Positions 21,744 through 33,426 of a stretch of DNA of 64,000 nucleotides are shown here, one piece after another. The notes under the pieces were generated by a model. It saw only the letters and a list, made by a program, of their open reading frames with translations. It searched no databases and was not told the origin of the DNA. This stretch comes from Blepharisma stoltei (lineage: Eukaryota; Ciliophora; Heterotrichea; Heterotrichida; Blepharismidae). Location: positions 124,001-188,000 of the forward strand of contig CAJZBQ010000040.1 in NCBI GenBank assembly GCA_914767885.1, in the 5' to 3' direction. The stretch's first letter is position 1. The number at the start of each line of letters is the position of its first letter. Position numbers and translations under genes: made by a program.

Positions 21744-24700
21744 ATGTCAACTTGGCAACATTACCGAGCGCTGTTGTATAAAAACTGGATTTTATGGAAA
21801 CGAAGGCTTTGTGGCTCACTGTGCGAGTTTCTGTTTCCAATAGCTCTTTTGATAATGCTTGCAATCATTAGAGAGGCTGTTGGATACACAAAGCATGGGA
21901 TCAAATCATACCTTGTTGATGAGGAATGAGGAATGACCCTTTCCACAAATAACGTAAACTATTTTGGAACCTATTTTGAGCCTGCTGTTAAGTTTACAGA
22001 TTATCCTAACTCTCCTTTTTGCAAATAAACAAAAGTTTTATCTCATTTACTACTTTTATTAGTTTCTATATTTAGTTCTTTTTGATATCCAGAACAAAAT
22101 TTATTAAAATCTATTTGAAAATTAATTGATACGCATTTTTTTTATCCAAAATAAGGTTTTTGCTCGCTTATACAAAGGGGAAGACTAAAAACTTTTCAAG
22201 CAACTATTATAGACTTTATGATGATAAAAAAGAAAAAGGAAAATGATACATCTCATTCGTGAATGAGGCAAAAAATGATTTTACTAAATATTTGATTCAA
22301 AACTTGACTAACTGGGTTAATTCTATCAACCCAAACCTTCAATATAATGTTACTAATTTTAATTCTGAAAATGACTTATCTCCTTATTTATAATTCAACC
22401 TTTTTAGTTTTTAACTTATAAAATGGTTAGAAATGCATTTTAATGATTGAAAAAAAATAAAGTTAAAATAATATTTAAAAATTTAGTAAATATCCACAGT
22501 AACAGTTTGGGAATGGACTTAACACCTAGAAGTGACAACTCCCACCCTAGAAAAATCAGACAAGCTTCGAAAATGCTTTAGCATGTTGAAATTCAATTTT
22601 TTTAAATAAAAACTTTGAACAAAAAAATAAAATGTTTTTGGTCTTTAGAATTGGAGAGCTAGAAGATTACATAAAAAAGAGCGATTATGGTGAAAATGAC
22701 GGCGATCATCCGATGAAAATATTTTTTGCAGTAGTTTTTTATAAAACCAACGATTTCCACAACGTAAAATACAGCTTTAGAACAAATGTGACTTTTGCTT
22801 ATCCTAGTGGAGATAGAAGAGTCGGCGACAACATCGAAATTTTTGATTTCCAAAAATATTCAGCTACAGAGACTTTATTGAGAAAACCGATGCCTAAATT
22901 TCAGTCTCAATTTTTTGGGACAAATTTTATATTTTTTAAAATAAATTTTCACGCATCATTATTTTATCAAAATAAATAGAATTTAAACATTTTCTGAGTT
23001 AAATTATTCTAAAAAAGCTTATTCATATCATGAACTACATTGATAATCACATCATAAAATACTACTCAGGGTCCCAAAACCCTTATATCGCCGCAGGTTT
23101 TGTGCCGATGTACTATGACGAGTACGTCTCTGATGATTTCATCACACTGATTGCTAACACCCTTCCCTTTTTCCTTATCATTTCTTATTTAGTCCCAGTC
23201 TGCAGAATGATATCTTTAATAGTCCAAGAAAAAGAATACAAAATTAAAGAAATGATGATGATTATGGGCCTTTCCAATAAAGCGTACTGGCTTTCATGGA
23301 TTACTTATTATTTCTCAGTCTATACCTTAATTGCAGCTGTTGGAGCAATTATTTCGACTAAACTATTTAAATATAGCAATATTGGCGTCATGTTTGTATC
23401 ATATTGGCTATATGGAATGAGCTGTTTGGCGTTTAGTGTATTTATAAGCACCTTTTTTTCGAAATCTAGGAGTGCAGTTATGCTGGGATTAATGGCTTTT
23501 TTGATTAGTTATTTCATTAGTTTTGCAGTGACTGATCCTACTCTTGATCAGTCAAGTAAAACTGCGGCTTCGCTGCTTCCTAATGTAGCATTGGCGCTGG
23601 GTTGTGATGTTTTGTCGAAATTTGAGGATGGACAAGCTGGCGTCCAGCCTGATAATACGAGTTCGGTTATTAATAATTATACGTATGGAACTTTTTTGGC
23701 ATTTATGGTTATTGATACTGTCATTTTTACAATCCTGGCTGTGTATCTTGATATTGTGTGGCCGACAGAGTGGGGTGTAAAAAGGCCGTGGTATTTTTTA
23801 TTATTTATTCTAAAATAATAGTTTGATTATAAAAAAATTTCCAAAAAAGTCCGTTTTCTCTCAATTTTGGCATTTATTTGTATTTAATAAAAAAAATTAA
23901 TATTATGCAGCATACTAAATCATTTTGGTGCTCAAATAAGAAAAATGCCCACGAAGAGCTTTTTAGCGAAGAAATTAAATGAGCTGACAACGTTGAGCCA
24001 GGAGATGATAACTTAGAAATCCAAAAAGAAAACGGCCAAGCCCTACTTATTAGAAAGTTTAAAAAGGATTTCGGCAGCAAAACTGTCGTTGAAAATTTAA
24101 GCCTTGATATTTACAATGGTCAAATTTTTGCACTTCTAGGGCACAATGGAGCAGGAAAAACAACTACAATTTCTATGATGTGCGGGCTTATTCCTACTTC
24201 CTATGGGGACATGAAAATAAATAACCTGTATTTATCGACTGACCTAGCCAAAATAAGAAGGTCACTTGGAGTTTGTCCTCAGCATAATGTATTATATAAT
24301 GATTTGACACCAGAAGAGCATTTATACCTTTTTTCCGTCTTTAAAGGGATGAAAGATAAAAAAATAATAAAGGAACAAATTAAAGAAAAACTCACAGAAG
24401 TGGATTTAATTTCCAAAAAAAAAAATATTTTTTATTATATAAATAAAGCTTTTTATCATTTTTTAGCGAAAAAAAAATAAGAATATGACAAAAAGGTGTA
24501 GATTATCTAAATTCTTGTCAGGTGGGATGAAAAGAAAGCTTTCTTTAGCTATTGCTTTGATAGCAGATTCTCCTATTGTATTATTAGATGAACCTACATC
24601 AGGAATGGATTTAACAGCGAGAAGACAGATGTGGGACATGCTAAAAAACAATAAAGCTAACCGAATCATAATCCTAACAACTCACTATATGGAAGAAGCT

Positions 24701-27700
24701 GATGTTTTAGCTGACAGAATTGCAATTATGTCCCATGGCAGCCTTAGATGTCTTGGAAGCTCTCTTTTCTTAAAAAAGCGTTATGGGGTTGGCTACTATT
24801 TAACCATAGTTAAAGAAGTAGGAATTGCAAGTAAATCTCATACTCAAAAAGTAACAGATTAGGCAGACCAAAAAAAACCTATGATAAATTACAGTAATTT
24901 TTTTAAAAATTATATGCAAAAAAATGACTGTAATTTATCACTTTTATACCTATCCAACAGATTTTATTCAATCTTATATCCCTGACGCAACTGCAATGAG
25001 TGATGTTCATGCTGAAATTTCTTTCCAAATCCCTAGCTCAAGCTCTGATAAATTCACAACTTTTTTTGCTGATTTAGACGCAAATCTTAAAGACTTACAG
25101 CTGAGGTCTTATGGGGTTTCTGTAACCACCCTTGAAGAGGTGTTTTTAAGAGTAGCAAGAGGAGATGATGGGGAGATTAATAAAGACAAAGAAAAAGATA
25201 AAGAAAAAGACGAAAATGTGGAGCTTGAAAATGATTTTGTGCTGTCCAGAGACCGATTAAAAGGCTCATTATTTTTTATTCATTTTTTGACGCTGCTAAA
25301 GAAAAGGATTTATTGGACAAAAAGAGATTTTAAAAGCTTGGTCTATGAAATTTTTATACCTATTGTGATGGTTATTGTAGGGCTAGGATTGATGATGATA
25401 GCTACTCGTTTTCCAACTCCAACCAAGCATAAATTGACTGTGGATTCTTATTCAGACCCTCAATATCCTTTATATGACTGGCCTGATAGTGTTTCAGCAG
25501 AAATTAAAGGTGACTGAAAAAATTATAAAAATACAGAAAATGCGAATAATAATAGTTTGACTGGATTTGACTGGTATTTGTTTGAGACTAGGGATGACCC
25601 TTGGTCAAACCTGGCTGGATCTGCCTGGCTCTACTGGCAGTCTGGCTCGATGCATAAAATTATGTGGTGAACCAATCTGCCCTCTACAGCCTGTAGCCGG
25701 GCAAGAGTCTGGGGACCTAGTGGAAGGGAGAGCAGCGTTCGTTGTATGTATCCGGCCGGGTTTTACTTGGTCTGGTGGAGACAATGTCGGGCTAGCTGAT
25801 CGCAGGCTCACATCCAAGGCAACATTTTACCTCGAGGAGGATGAAACTTGGAAGTTGGAAAGGGATAGCCCCAACAAGACCGGAGGGCGTTCGCCTACCA
25901 ATTGGGCATTTTCTCAGCACGATACAGGGAGCTGCACCCTGGCGACAAGTTTATCTGGGTCGAGAGCCTGACCAGAAAATTCGCTTTTAGAGTTTTTGGA
26001 AAGGGCAATCTCGTAGCAAGTGCAAGCCCCTGTCCGGAGGGAGTAGCTTCAGCCTTAGGCTGTGCAATCAGACTGACAAGCAGGGGTGGTGTGAATCAAG
26101 TGATGATGTGGAAACTATTTTCAAGCTTGCGGAGCTTCTCTATAATAGCTTGATGAATAAATGGCATTCTGGCTCTACCTGGCATTCTGGCTCTCTACTC
26201 TAACTGGCAGTCTAGCTCTCTTGCTCTACTTGGAAGTCTGGCAACCCGGCTCTACCTGGCAGTCCGGCTCTACCTGGCAATTCGGCTCTACATCCCAACT
26301 CTACTGGCTCCACCTGGCAATCGGCTCTATAACACAATTCGATGTATAAAGGAATAAAATGCTAATATAAGTTGTATAAAAGCATTGAATACTAAAACTA
26401 ATTTATATTATCATCATAAAAGTAAACAAAATCATTATAAACTACATATATCCAATCAAAAAAGCGAAATAAATATATAATTTCAACCCATCATAAAATT
26501 AAGTTATTTTATAGTCAAATACATATTGAAAATGTTAAAAATGATACTTGGTTAAATATTTTTAAATTATAAGAAAATAAAAACATAAAGGCTTAGAAAG
26601 AAATTACAGCCATATAAAGGAGAGGTTTATTTCGAATTTTGAACGAAAATTTGATTAATCCTTTAAAATTTTGCACGGTGATATTTTGGATCATATAGAA
26701 ATTATTCAAGTCATTGAAAAATCAGATCACGAAATTACTGACTCAATTTTGGTGACTGATTGGAAGCAAAATATTAAAACCTATAGTCATAGCATAGGTG
26801 TTGAAAGCTATAGAGAAGCTCAAAAATCAGAAATATGTGAAGAATTAATAGAAAAAAGAAAATTAATTGATCCAGAAATGAAAAGTAGATTTACCCAAAG
26901 ATTCGACCAAACTAAATTTGCAAGAAATCCAAAAAGAAACCAGAAAAAGAAAAATTTTAAATCAACAATTATCCAAATGAAGATGAAGATGTCGAATTAA
27001 AAAGCATGCATCAATACATGGAAGTCAAGAAAAAGAAAAGGAAACTTAAAAAGATTTTAATTAGGGCATGCTCCTGAAATAAAGAGCAATAAGCAATAAA
27101 ATAATCTCTCTCTCTTTTAATTTATATCATTTTTTTAAATATATCTCTACTGTTTTTGCAATTATTTAAATTATTTTTATAAAATGATGGAGTAATTTTA
27201 AAAGCAATGCGTAAATATAAATAAAAATTTTTAAGTGGGGATATTTATTTTTGATTTAATAGCAGTAGTTATCGTTTCAAAACGCTATTAATGAACTTGA
27301 AAATCAGTATAGAATTTGAGGTAGATCCAGACTGGACTGCCAGGCAGAGCAGTTAAGCCAGGTAGACCCAGAAAGCTTGACCAGATCCTAATCATTATAG
27401 AATGGGGTCTTATTATTTTAATAGGATGGATGATGATGCAAGACAGTATGAATTTATTGTTTTTCATAACCAGTCAGCATTTCAAGCCACTGCTGTGTGG
27501 TATAATAATATGTCTAATGAAATTTTAGGAAAATTAAGCACTCCTTGGACTGTGACTGTATATAATTATCCACTTCCTTATACAAAAAAAGTCCTTGGAC
27601 TTGGGGCGACTGGGGATGGGTTTATTGCTTCTATTATATTTTCGTTAGGATATATATATTTTTCTATTAAATAAAAGCATTTTTGACATATTTCTTTTTA

Positions 27701-29970
27701 AAAAAAAAGCCACAATACTAGACTATAGCTTTATTCCTACAGGAATTGTAGCTTTAGTAGTAAAAGAAAGGGAAAATAACGTAAAACATCAACATATGAT
27801 AAGCGGAGTTTCAAGATTTTCTTATTGGTGCGCTAATTTTGTATGGGATTCAGTTAAGCATTTAGTCCCTGCCATTGTAAGTGCATTAATGGTATTAGCA
27901 TTTGGCGTTGAAATATTGACTGATCCTTCTGACAACTATGGAGCAGTTTGAATTTTGATGCTTTTATATGGGATTTCTATTGCCCCATTTACATATTTTA
28001 CCAGCTTTTTCTTCAAAAATTACCCAACTGCCCAAATTATGACGATTTTATTCAATGTAGTGGCTGGAGGAATTTTCCCAGCAGTTATTTTGATTCTTTA
28101 TATTTTTGATACGACTAGAGAAATTGGACGAGTTTTGAGGTGAATTTTTAGACTTTTCCCAGCGTTTTCGTTTGGGAATGGGCTGATGGATATTGGGAGT
28201 GTCAGTTTGTATTCGACGCTCGATGATGCTGGATATACTTATAATGTTTTTGAGATAGAATCTGCTGGAGCTGATATGCTTATGATAGGAGTTATGATCC
28301 CAGTGTATTTATACTATCTTTTAATGTGTAAATACAATATAATTTAATATAAAATTATTGCTAATATCAATTTAAATGAATATATTTTAGTATATGTCCA
28401 AGAATATTTAGAAACCCATCCAAAACTGCTACAAAAATTCTGAAAAACTCCCCATGTAGCTCCTACTGCCTATGAAATGGACGATGATGTTGAAAAAGAA
28501 GCGAAAGCAGCAAATACAATCAGCCCAAAAGACGCTCAAGTTAACGTCAGAGGAGTCAGAAAAGTATACAGGCAAGGCCTCGGCGCTGCATTTGCTGCAG
28601 TCGAAGATGTAAGCTTCAGCGTAAATGAGCAAGAGTGTTTTGCCTTTCTCGGGGTAAATGGTGCAGGAAAGACTACAACTTTCAAAATGCTGACTGGAGA
28701 AATCGCTCCTACTGAAGGAGAAGCCTTTATATGTGGCCATAGTGTTGTAAAAGATCTAGAAAGGGCTAGAGATTTAATTGGGTATTGTCCTCAGTTTGAC
28801 GCCATTTCAGAATTATTAACAGCAAGGGAGCATTTAAGGCTATGCTTTACTATAATAAATAAATTTTAATGATAAACCTTATTTAATAATTATTTTTAAT
28901 ATAGAATATATTCAGATATCAAAGGAATTCCAAAGGACAGAAAAGAAGCACTAGTAGAAGAAATGCTTGACCAAATGGATCTAAGGCAATATGCTGACCA
29001 GCAAGCTGGCACCTATTCTGGAGGCAACAAACGAAAACTTTCAGTCGCAATGGCACTTATAGGAAACCCTACCGTCGTATTTCTTGACGAACCGTCTGCA
29101 GGGATGGACCCAGAAACTAGGAAAAAAATGTGGAAAGTAATAGGAAACCTCAAGCGAAAAAATTCTTCAGTCATTTTGACAACCCACTCTATGGAAGAAG
29201 CTGAAGCATTATCTGACCGCATGACAATTATGGTCGCTGGCAGGCTAAGATGCCTTGGAACTGCTACTTGGATAAAAAGTAAATATGGAGACCGTTATGA
29301 ATTTGAAGCCAAAGTTCAAGTCCCCTCTCATTTTGAAGTCACCGATAGAGGGACTATTTTAGACCGCCTCCTTATGGGTGAGCAAACCATTAAAAATGAT
29401 CAAATCCAACAATGCTTAGAATTGCTGAACGCCAGCTCATTTTTTAATGAAATTCAAGAAAAAGGGGCAGGGTCTTCGCTATTCCAACAGCTTAAAAATG
29501 ATGGGACAGTACAAAGAGATTCTTTAGTATCCTGGGTAATTATTGAAGAAATGGGTGACAAAATTTATGAGTGGCTTAAAAGTGAGTTTAGCAAGGTATT
29601 TAATTTCCCATAGATGGCGCTATTTTGTCCTTGATTTTCCCACTGGGAAAATTTTTGGTTTGGCCAAACCATATGGAACTAGTCGAACCAAAAAATTTTT
29701 CCAGTGGGAAAATCAAGGCCAAAACAGCGCCATCCACAGGAAATTGCAATAGAAATAATGGAACATTTTTCGTCACTTTTTAAGTTTAAAATTGCCAAAG
29801 AAAATGAAAAATCAATTGGTTACTTGTTTTCAGCTGTAGAGACGAATAAAGAAGTACTGAAAATATCGGAGTATGCGCTCTCACAAAGCTCGCTGGAACA
29901 GATTTTTAATGATTTTGCAAGGAAAGGGGAAGCAGAGCAGGCTGGTGTGGTGAGAAGATACCAAGAATAA
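21744..29970 (+). CDS. ABCA-type full-length ABC transporter with eleven IESs
   Basis: ATG at 21744; about 1,746 residues after removing eleven IESs (2,986 bp), exactly in frame. Order: N-terminal basic segment and first TM helix ([26 protein letters not shown]), a large extracytosolic loop, a TM cluster ([26 protein letters not shown]), NBD1 with Walker [10 protein letters not shown], signature LSGGMKRKL and Walker [13 protein letters not shown], then a second TM block, NBD2 with [18 protein letters not shown] and [12 protein letters not shown], and a C-terminal regulatory region. ABCA proteins move lipids across or out of membranes. Both ATP sites keep catalytic motifs. UGA codons are read as Trp throughout. 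A decayed relative lies 1.3 kb upstream. Confidence 0.9.
22007..22185. mobile_element. IES: degenerate MITE-like (179 bp)
   Basis: TAACTCTCCTTTTGCAAATA at the left and GCTCGCTTATACAAAGGGGA at the right. Removal joins VKFTDYP to [12 protein letters not shown]. Confidence 0.7.
22389..22659. other. IES (271 bp)
   Basis: AT-rich; removal joins SENDLSPYL to [10 protein letters not shown]. Ordinary gene callers would start a false ATG exon inside it at 22632. Confidence 0.7.
22928..23019. other. Short IES (92 or 98 bp)
   Basis: Removal joins QFFGTNF to [11 protein letters not shown]; two TA choices on the right differ by 6 bp. Confidence 0.65.
23806..23903. other. Short IES (98 bp)
   Basis: Removal joins KRPWYFLLF to [11 protein letters not shown], the TM-to-NBD1 linker, in frame. 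Confidence 0.7.
24426..24483. other. Short IES (58 bp)
   Basis: Very AT-rich; removal joins DLISKKKN to [15 protein letters not shown] just before the NBD1 signature. Confidence 0.75.
24860..24950. other. Short IES with internal inverted repeat (91 bp)
   Basis: Inside is AAATTACAGTAATTTT .. GACTGTAATTTATC, an imperfect inverted repeat. Removal joins HTQKVTD to [12 protein letters not shown]. Confidence 0.65.
25645..26161 (+). mobile_element. Nested GC-rich retroposon-like element
   Basis: Flanked by the 13-base direct repeat CTYGATGMATAAA. 3' end GGAGCTTCTCTATAATA matches the copies at 38.3 and 54.2 kb; a central block GGTGGAGACAATGTCGGGCT is also shared. Confidence 0.75.
26671..27090 (+). 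pseudogene. Decayed coding fragment inside the large IES
   Basis: A 110-codon charged frame ([13 protein letters not shown] near its end) continues in a second frame as [20 protein letters not shown], suggesting a frameshifted gene fragment. No family recognised; it would be lost from the soma. Confidence 0.35.
27651..27723. other. Short IES (73 bp)
   Basis: Removal joins IIFSLGY to [14 protein letters not shown] in frame. Confidence 0.75.
28333..28392. other. Short IES (60 bp)
   Basis: Removal joins LYYLLMCKY to [10 protein letters not shown] in frame. Confidence 0.75.
28841..28906. other. Short IES (66 bp)
   Basis: Removal joins LTAREHLRL to [12 protein letters not shown] inside NBD2. 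Confidence 0.8.
29597..29749. mobile_element. IES: foldback element (153 bp)
   Basis: Near-perfect palindrome GATGGCGCTATTTTGTCC .. CAAAACAGCGCCATC with inner CCCACTGGGAAAATTTTT arms. A relative lies at 45876-45995. Removal joins LKSEFSKV to [12 protein letters not shown]. Confidence 0.8.
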
Positions 29971-30251
29971 AAATAATTTAAAAATCATGGGAAATGAGAT
30001 ATTTTAAGTAATTATTAAAAATCAGTTAGAATTCAATATTAAATATTGGAGAAAGCTGATAAATGGCTTAAGAGTAAGCTTAGTGAGCGTGAAATAATGA
30101 AAGATTTTGTCACTTCTTAAGTTTAAAATCGCCCAAAAAATGAGAAAATCAGTTAAATACTTATTTCAGCTGTAACTATAAATAAAAATATCTAAAAATG
30201 TTAAATACACAATAAAAATAGGAAAATTGCATTTTAATCAATATTTACTAT

Positions 30252-33200
30252 ATGGAAGAGAACCAAGCCATACAAGATGAAATACAAGCACTAGAAGAGC
30301 ACCTTGAAGGGGTCAGAAAACGTGTTGGGCTGAGCTCAAGCCGTGAAGATGCATCTCTTGACCCTGCTGAAAGTCTAGAAGATATTGCTTAAACTTAAAT
30401 TGCTTATAGAGAAGTCCCCTGCATGGTCACAAGCTACAACTTGTCTCCCATACCAGTCCACGCTTGCTTACTATACCAGACACAGTCTATCACTATGTTA
30501 CTCCTACGGGTAAGGCTTGCACTCGCTACTCAAGAGTTATGCTACACATCGAGCTTACCTTCCAGAAAATTCGAAAAAAATTTTTCTGGTCAAATTTTCG
30601 ACCAGAATGGGAGCCCGAGCCCAGGACTTCAGCCTGGTATCGTGGGAGGGATTTTTTCTGATTGGCCAAAGGGCATCCTCTGGGCTTGCTGGGTATCCCT
30701 TTCCATACTCAGCTCATCATTTCCTCACAGGGTAAAACCTCCAGCTCGCTATGTCATTTTAATCTATATGCTCGAAAATATTGCAAAATCTCAATTTTTT
30801 AAGCGTTTTGAGAAGGATTCTTCAAATTTAATAGAAAAGGGTTATAAGGCATCAGGAAGGTATGACCGAGATGTCAGTGAGCTAGCCCACAGCAAAGAAA
30901 CAATGGAAGAGCATATAGAAAGACGAGAGGAACCCCTTATAGAAGAAGAAAATTCTACCCCAAGAAGCAGTTTAAACCATTCCTCAAGATCTCGGCAATA
31001 TGAATCTTTGGATTCCCGAGAAATTGAAGGGATTTCTCAGCATCTGAGCAATTCTCCTGAAGAACACAGGTTCTCGGCTGAAGATTATTTAAGACCTTCA
31101 CTATCAAATCCATTTATCCCTCCACAAGCTCAAATGGTGCATGGGATGCAACAACCAGAAATCCCTGCTGTGCAGATGCAGAATCCACTTATGCCTATGA
31201 TGCAAGGGATGATGCCGCCTGGAGCTCCTTCTTATCCTTATCCTTATTATCCTATGTATTATCCACCTCCTCCAATGCCAAATAATGACTTATTCTCCCT
31301 CCATGATTGAACAAAGAAAATGTATATATAAATTTTAAGTAAACTTATTTTTTCGAAATTTTAAAAATTCCCAATTCGCAAGAATTGGAAAGCAAATATT
31401 AATTTAATTTGAAAAATTTATGTATTAAAACGCAAGTTATTAAAATTAAACAGAATTAGCTAGAGATTTCATGATACTAGTTATCACTTATATATCAAAT
31501 TTTTTTCATAAAAATTTTTAATATTAAAACATTTTGTTCGCTCAGAGGGTTTTTTTTACAAAAATAATGACTTTTCCAATGGTTTAATTCACTCACGGAG
31601 GGAGGATTTAGCATATCGCCAACAAATAGAATCCTTACAAGCACAAATAAATGGCCAATCACAATATATTCAAAATTTATTAGCAAGGCACCAGGACGAA
31701 ATAGAAACATTAAAAAGAAATTACCAAGAAAATTTAGCGGGAAAAGATAAGAAAATTTCTCAATTATCAAAAACTATTGAAAGTGATAAATTGTATATTA
31801 GTGAATTAGAAGAGCAGAGTAGAAATTCTGGGGACAAAAATATTAATGATTATTCAGATTTTAAAGAAAAAATTGAAGCTCTAGAAAATTTGAATGAAAA
31901 GTTGAAAAATCAGCTGGAAATAGAAAGAGAAAAAAAAGTCCAAGAAAAGTCAGGAAATTTTGAAAATGATTATGTAGGGTTGAAGCAGAAAAATGTGGAG
32001 CTTAATAAAGAATTGTCATTAGAGCAAGCTAAATATGATAATTTGTTAGACAGATTTAATGCAAATAAATCAAAATTAGCAATTTTACAAAAAGAGCTTG
32101 AAAAATCTGATGAAAAAATCCTGCACCTGCAAAATGAATTATTGGAAGCAAAAAACTTAATAGCAGGTGCTTCAAAGCAAAAAAACCAAGAAACAGAACG
32201 GCTTAAGAGAGAAGTTGTTTACCTTACAAAAACCTTAGAAAACCTTACTCCTCCCTCCCCTCCGTGAGTGAACAAATCATTAGAAAAATCCTATTTTTTG
32301 CCCAAAAACCCACCTCCGTGAGTGAACAAAATTTTTTTATGAAAAAATTTTTGATATATAAATGATAGTTACTATAATGAAATCTATAAGTAATTCTGTT
32401 TAATTTTAAACGAATTGTTTTTTAAAACATAAATTTTATAAATTAAATTAACATTTGCTTTCCAATTTTTGCGAATTAGGATTTTTTTTAAAACTTCGAA
32501 AAATAATATTTTTTATAAGATTTAGATATAAATATTTTAACAAAAAAATTAACCCCCCTTCGTAAGTGAACAAAATTTTTTTGTTCACTCACGAAGGGGG
32601 GAGTTAATAAAAGACCAGAACCAGGCGAAATCAGCAAACTAAGACAGCAGCTATTAGAGTCTCAAAGAGAAATAGAAGAACTAAAAGAGCTGCTGATGCC
32701 TAAAGAATCAAGGCATTATCAGCATCCTCATGACGATTATGAAGAATATCAAGATGAGTACAAAATCCCTGACAAAAGATACGAAGAAAGCTCTCCTTAC
32801 TACGAAGAAAACTACAGTCCTAGCCAGCATAGGATTTCAAATGCACAGCCAAGAGAGCAGCCAAGTCAGCCTCGGATATCAGAGCGGCCTTCAGGAAGAC
32901 GCCGTGGCTCAAAATCTATTCCTGTCATGCTAAATTTGTATAATAATTATTTATTTTTTTTAAAAAAAATATACGCTATAAAAATACCATAATATTTCCA
33001 CTCATGTAGGGAATGTATTGAATTGGGAAAATCAGCTAGATGAGCCATCCTTAAAAGAATCACCAGTCACAAAATCGATTTTAGACCCAATTTTAGAAAT
33101 AGAAAACACACTAATGAACTTACAATTAGACAAACAGCGCCTGGAATCAGAATATTCAAAGCTGCCAGCTCATTCAAAAAGTAGAGCTAGTAAGCTTAGA

Positions 33201-33290
33201 AGAGATCAAATTGAAGAAGAGCTGAGCGTGGTTGACAGAAATATCAGCAACCTAAAAAGCAAACTGCGAGGTATGCATGCTTTGCGTTAA
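30252..33290 (+). CDS. Coiled-coil / low-complexity protein with four IESs
   Basis: ATG at 30252; 626 residues after removing 30383-30778, 31291-31608, 32246-32604 and 32931-33015. Order: acidic N-terminal helix, Ser/Arg-rich region, a Met/Pro-rich segment (HGMQQPEIPAVQMQ, PYPYYPMYYPPPPMP), a long central coiled coil (residues ~230-430), a Tyr/Glu/Ser-rich region, and a C-terminal helix pair (LQLDKQRLESEYSKLPAHSK). This layout is typical of scaffold or centrosomal proteins, but no named family is recognised. Confidence 0.7.
30383..30778 (-). mobile_element. IES: GC-rich retroposon-like insert (396 bp)
   Basis: Flanked by GAARATATTGC. Minus orientation: starts ATTAAAATGACATAGCGAGC and ends with GGGGACTTCTCTATAA. 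Removal joins AESLEDI to AKSQFFKRFEKD. Confidence 0.75.
31291..31608. mobile_element. IES: MITE (318 bp)
   Basis: Left CTCCCTCCATGATTGAACAAA, right TTCACTCACGGAGGGAGGAT. Removal joins MPNND to LAYRQQIESLQ. Confidence 0.85.
32246..32604. mobile_element. IES: MITE, inverse orientation (359 bp)
   Basis: Left CTCCCTCCCCTCCGTGAGTG, right a perfect hairpin CTTCGTAAGTG..CACTCACGAAG. Removal joins TKTLENL to NKRPEPGEISKL. Confidence 0.85.
32931..33015. other. Short IES (85 bp)
   Basis: Removal joins GSKSIPVML to LNWENQLDEPS in frame. Confidence 0.75.
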
Positions 33291-33426
33291 AATAATAATA
33301 TTCTGCTTAAAATTATATTCGAAAATAATTTTTTTCCTTTGGGAAAAGCAATCTTGAATAAATTTTTCATGTAAGATTAATAAATTGACTATAAAGCCGC
33401 ATATATTTAATAACAATAATTATCTA

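Larger units (their letters stand above)
25553..27397. mobile_element. Large composite IES (1,845 bp)
   Basis: Both ends are rich in CTGG/CCAG units in inverse orientation (left ACTGGATTTGACTGG, right CCAGACTGGACTGCCAGG). It holds a nested GC-rich retroposon-like insert, a minisatellite-like CTCTACCTGGCAGTCTGGCT array (26161-26340) and a decayed ORF. Length is a multiple of three and removal joins ENANNN to [13 protein letters not shown], the expected ABCA sequence. Confidence 0.8.

Noticed and set aside
25567..26349. ORFs of 60-134 codons in the GC-rich part of the 25.6-26.3 kb region
   Set aside because: They lie in a repeat family that also sits in genes elsewhere and show no conserved protein; chance openness from high GC.
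30423..30782. N-terminal extension of the 30.8-kb coding block through the GC-rich segment
   Set aside because: The frame is open, but the segment is a retroposon-like IES; excision between GAARATATTGC repeats gives a start at 30252.
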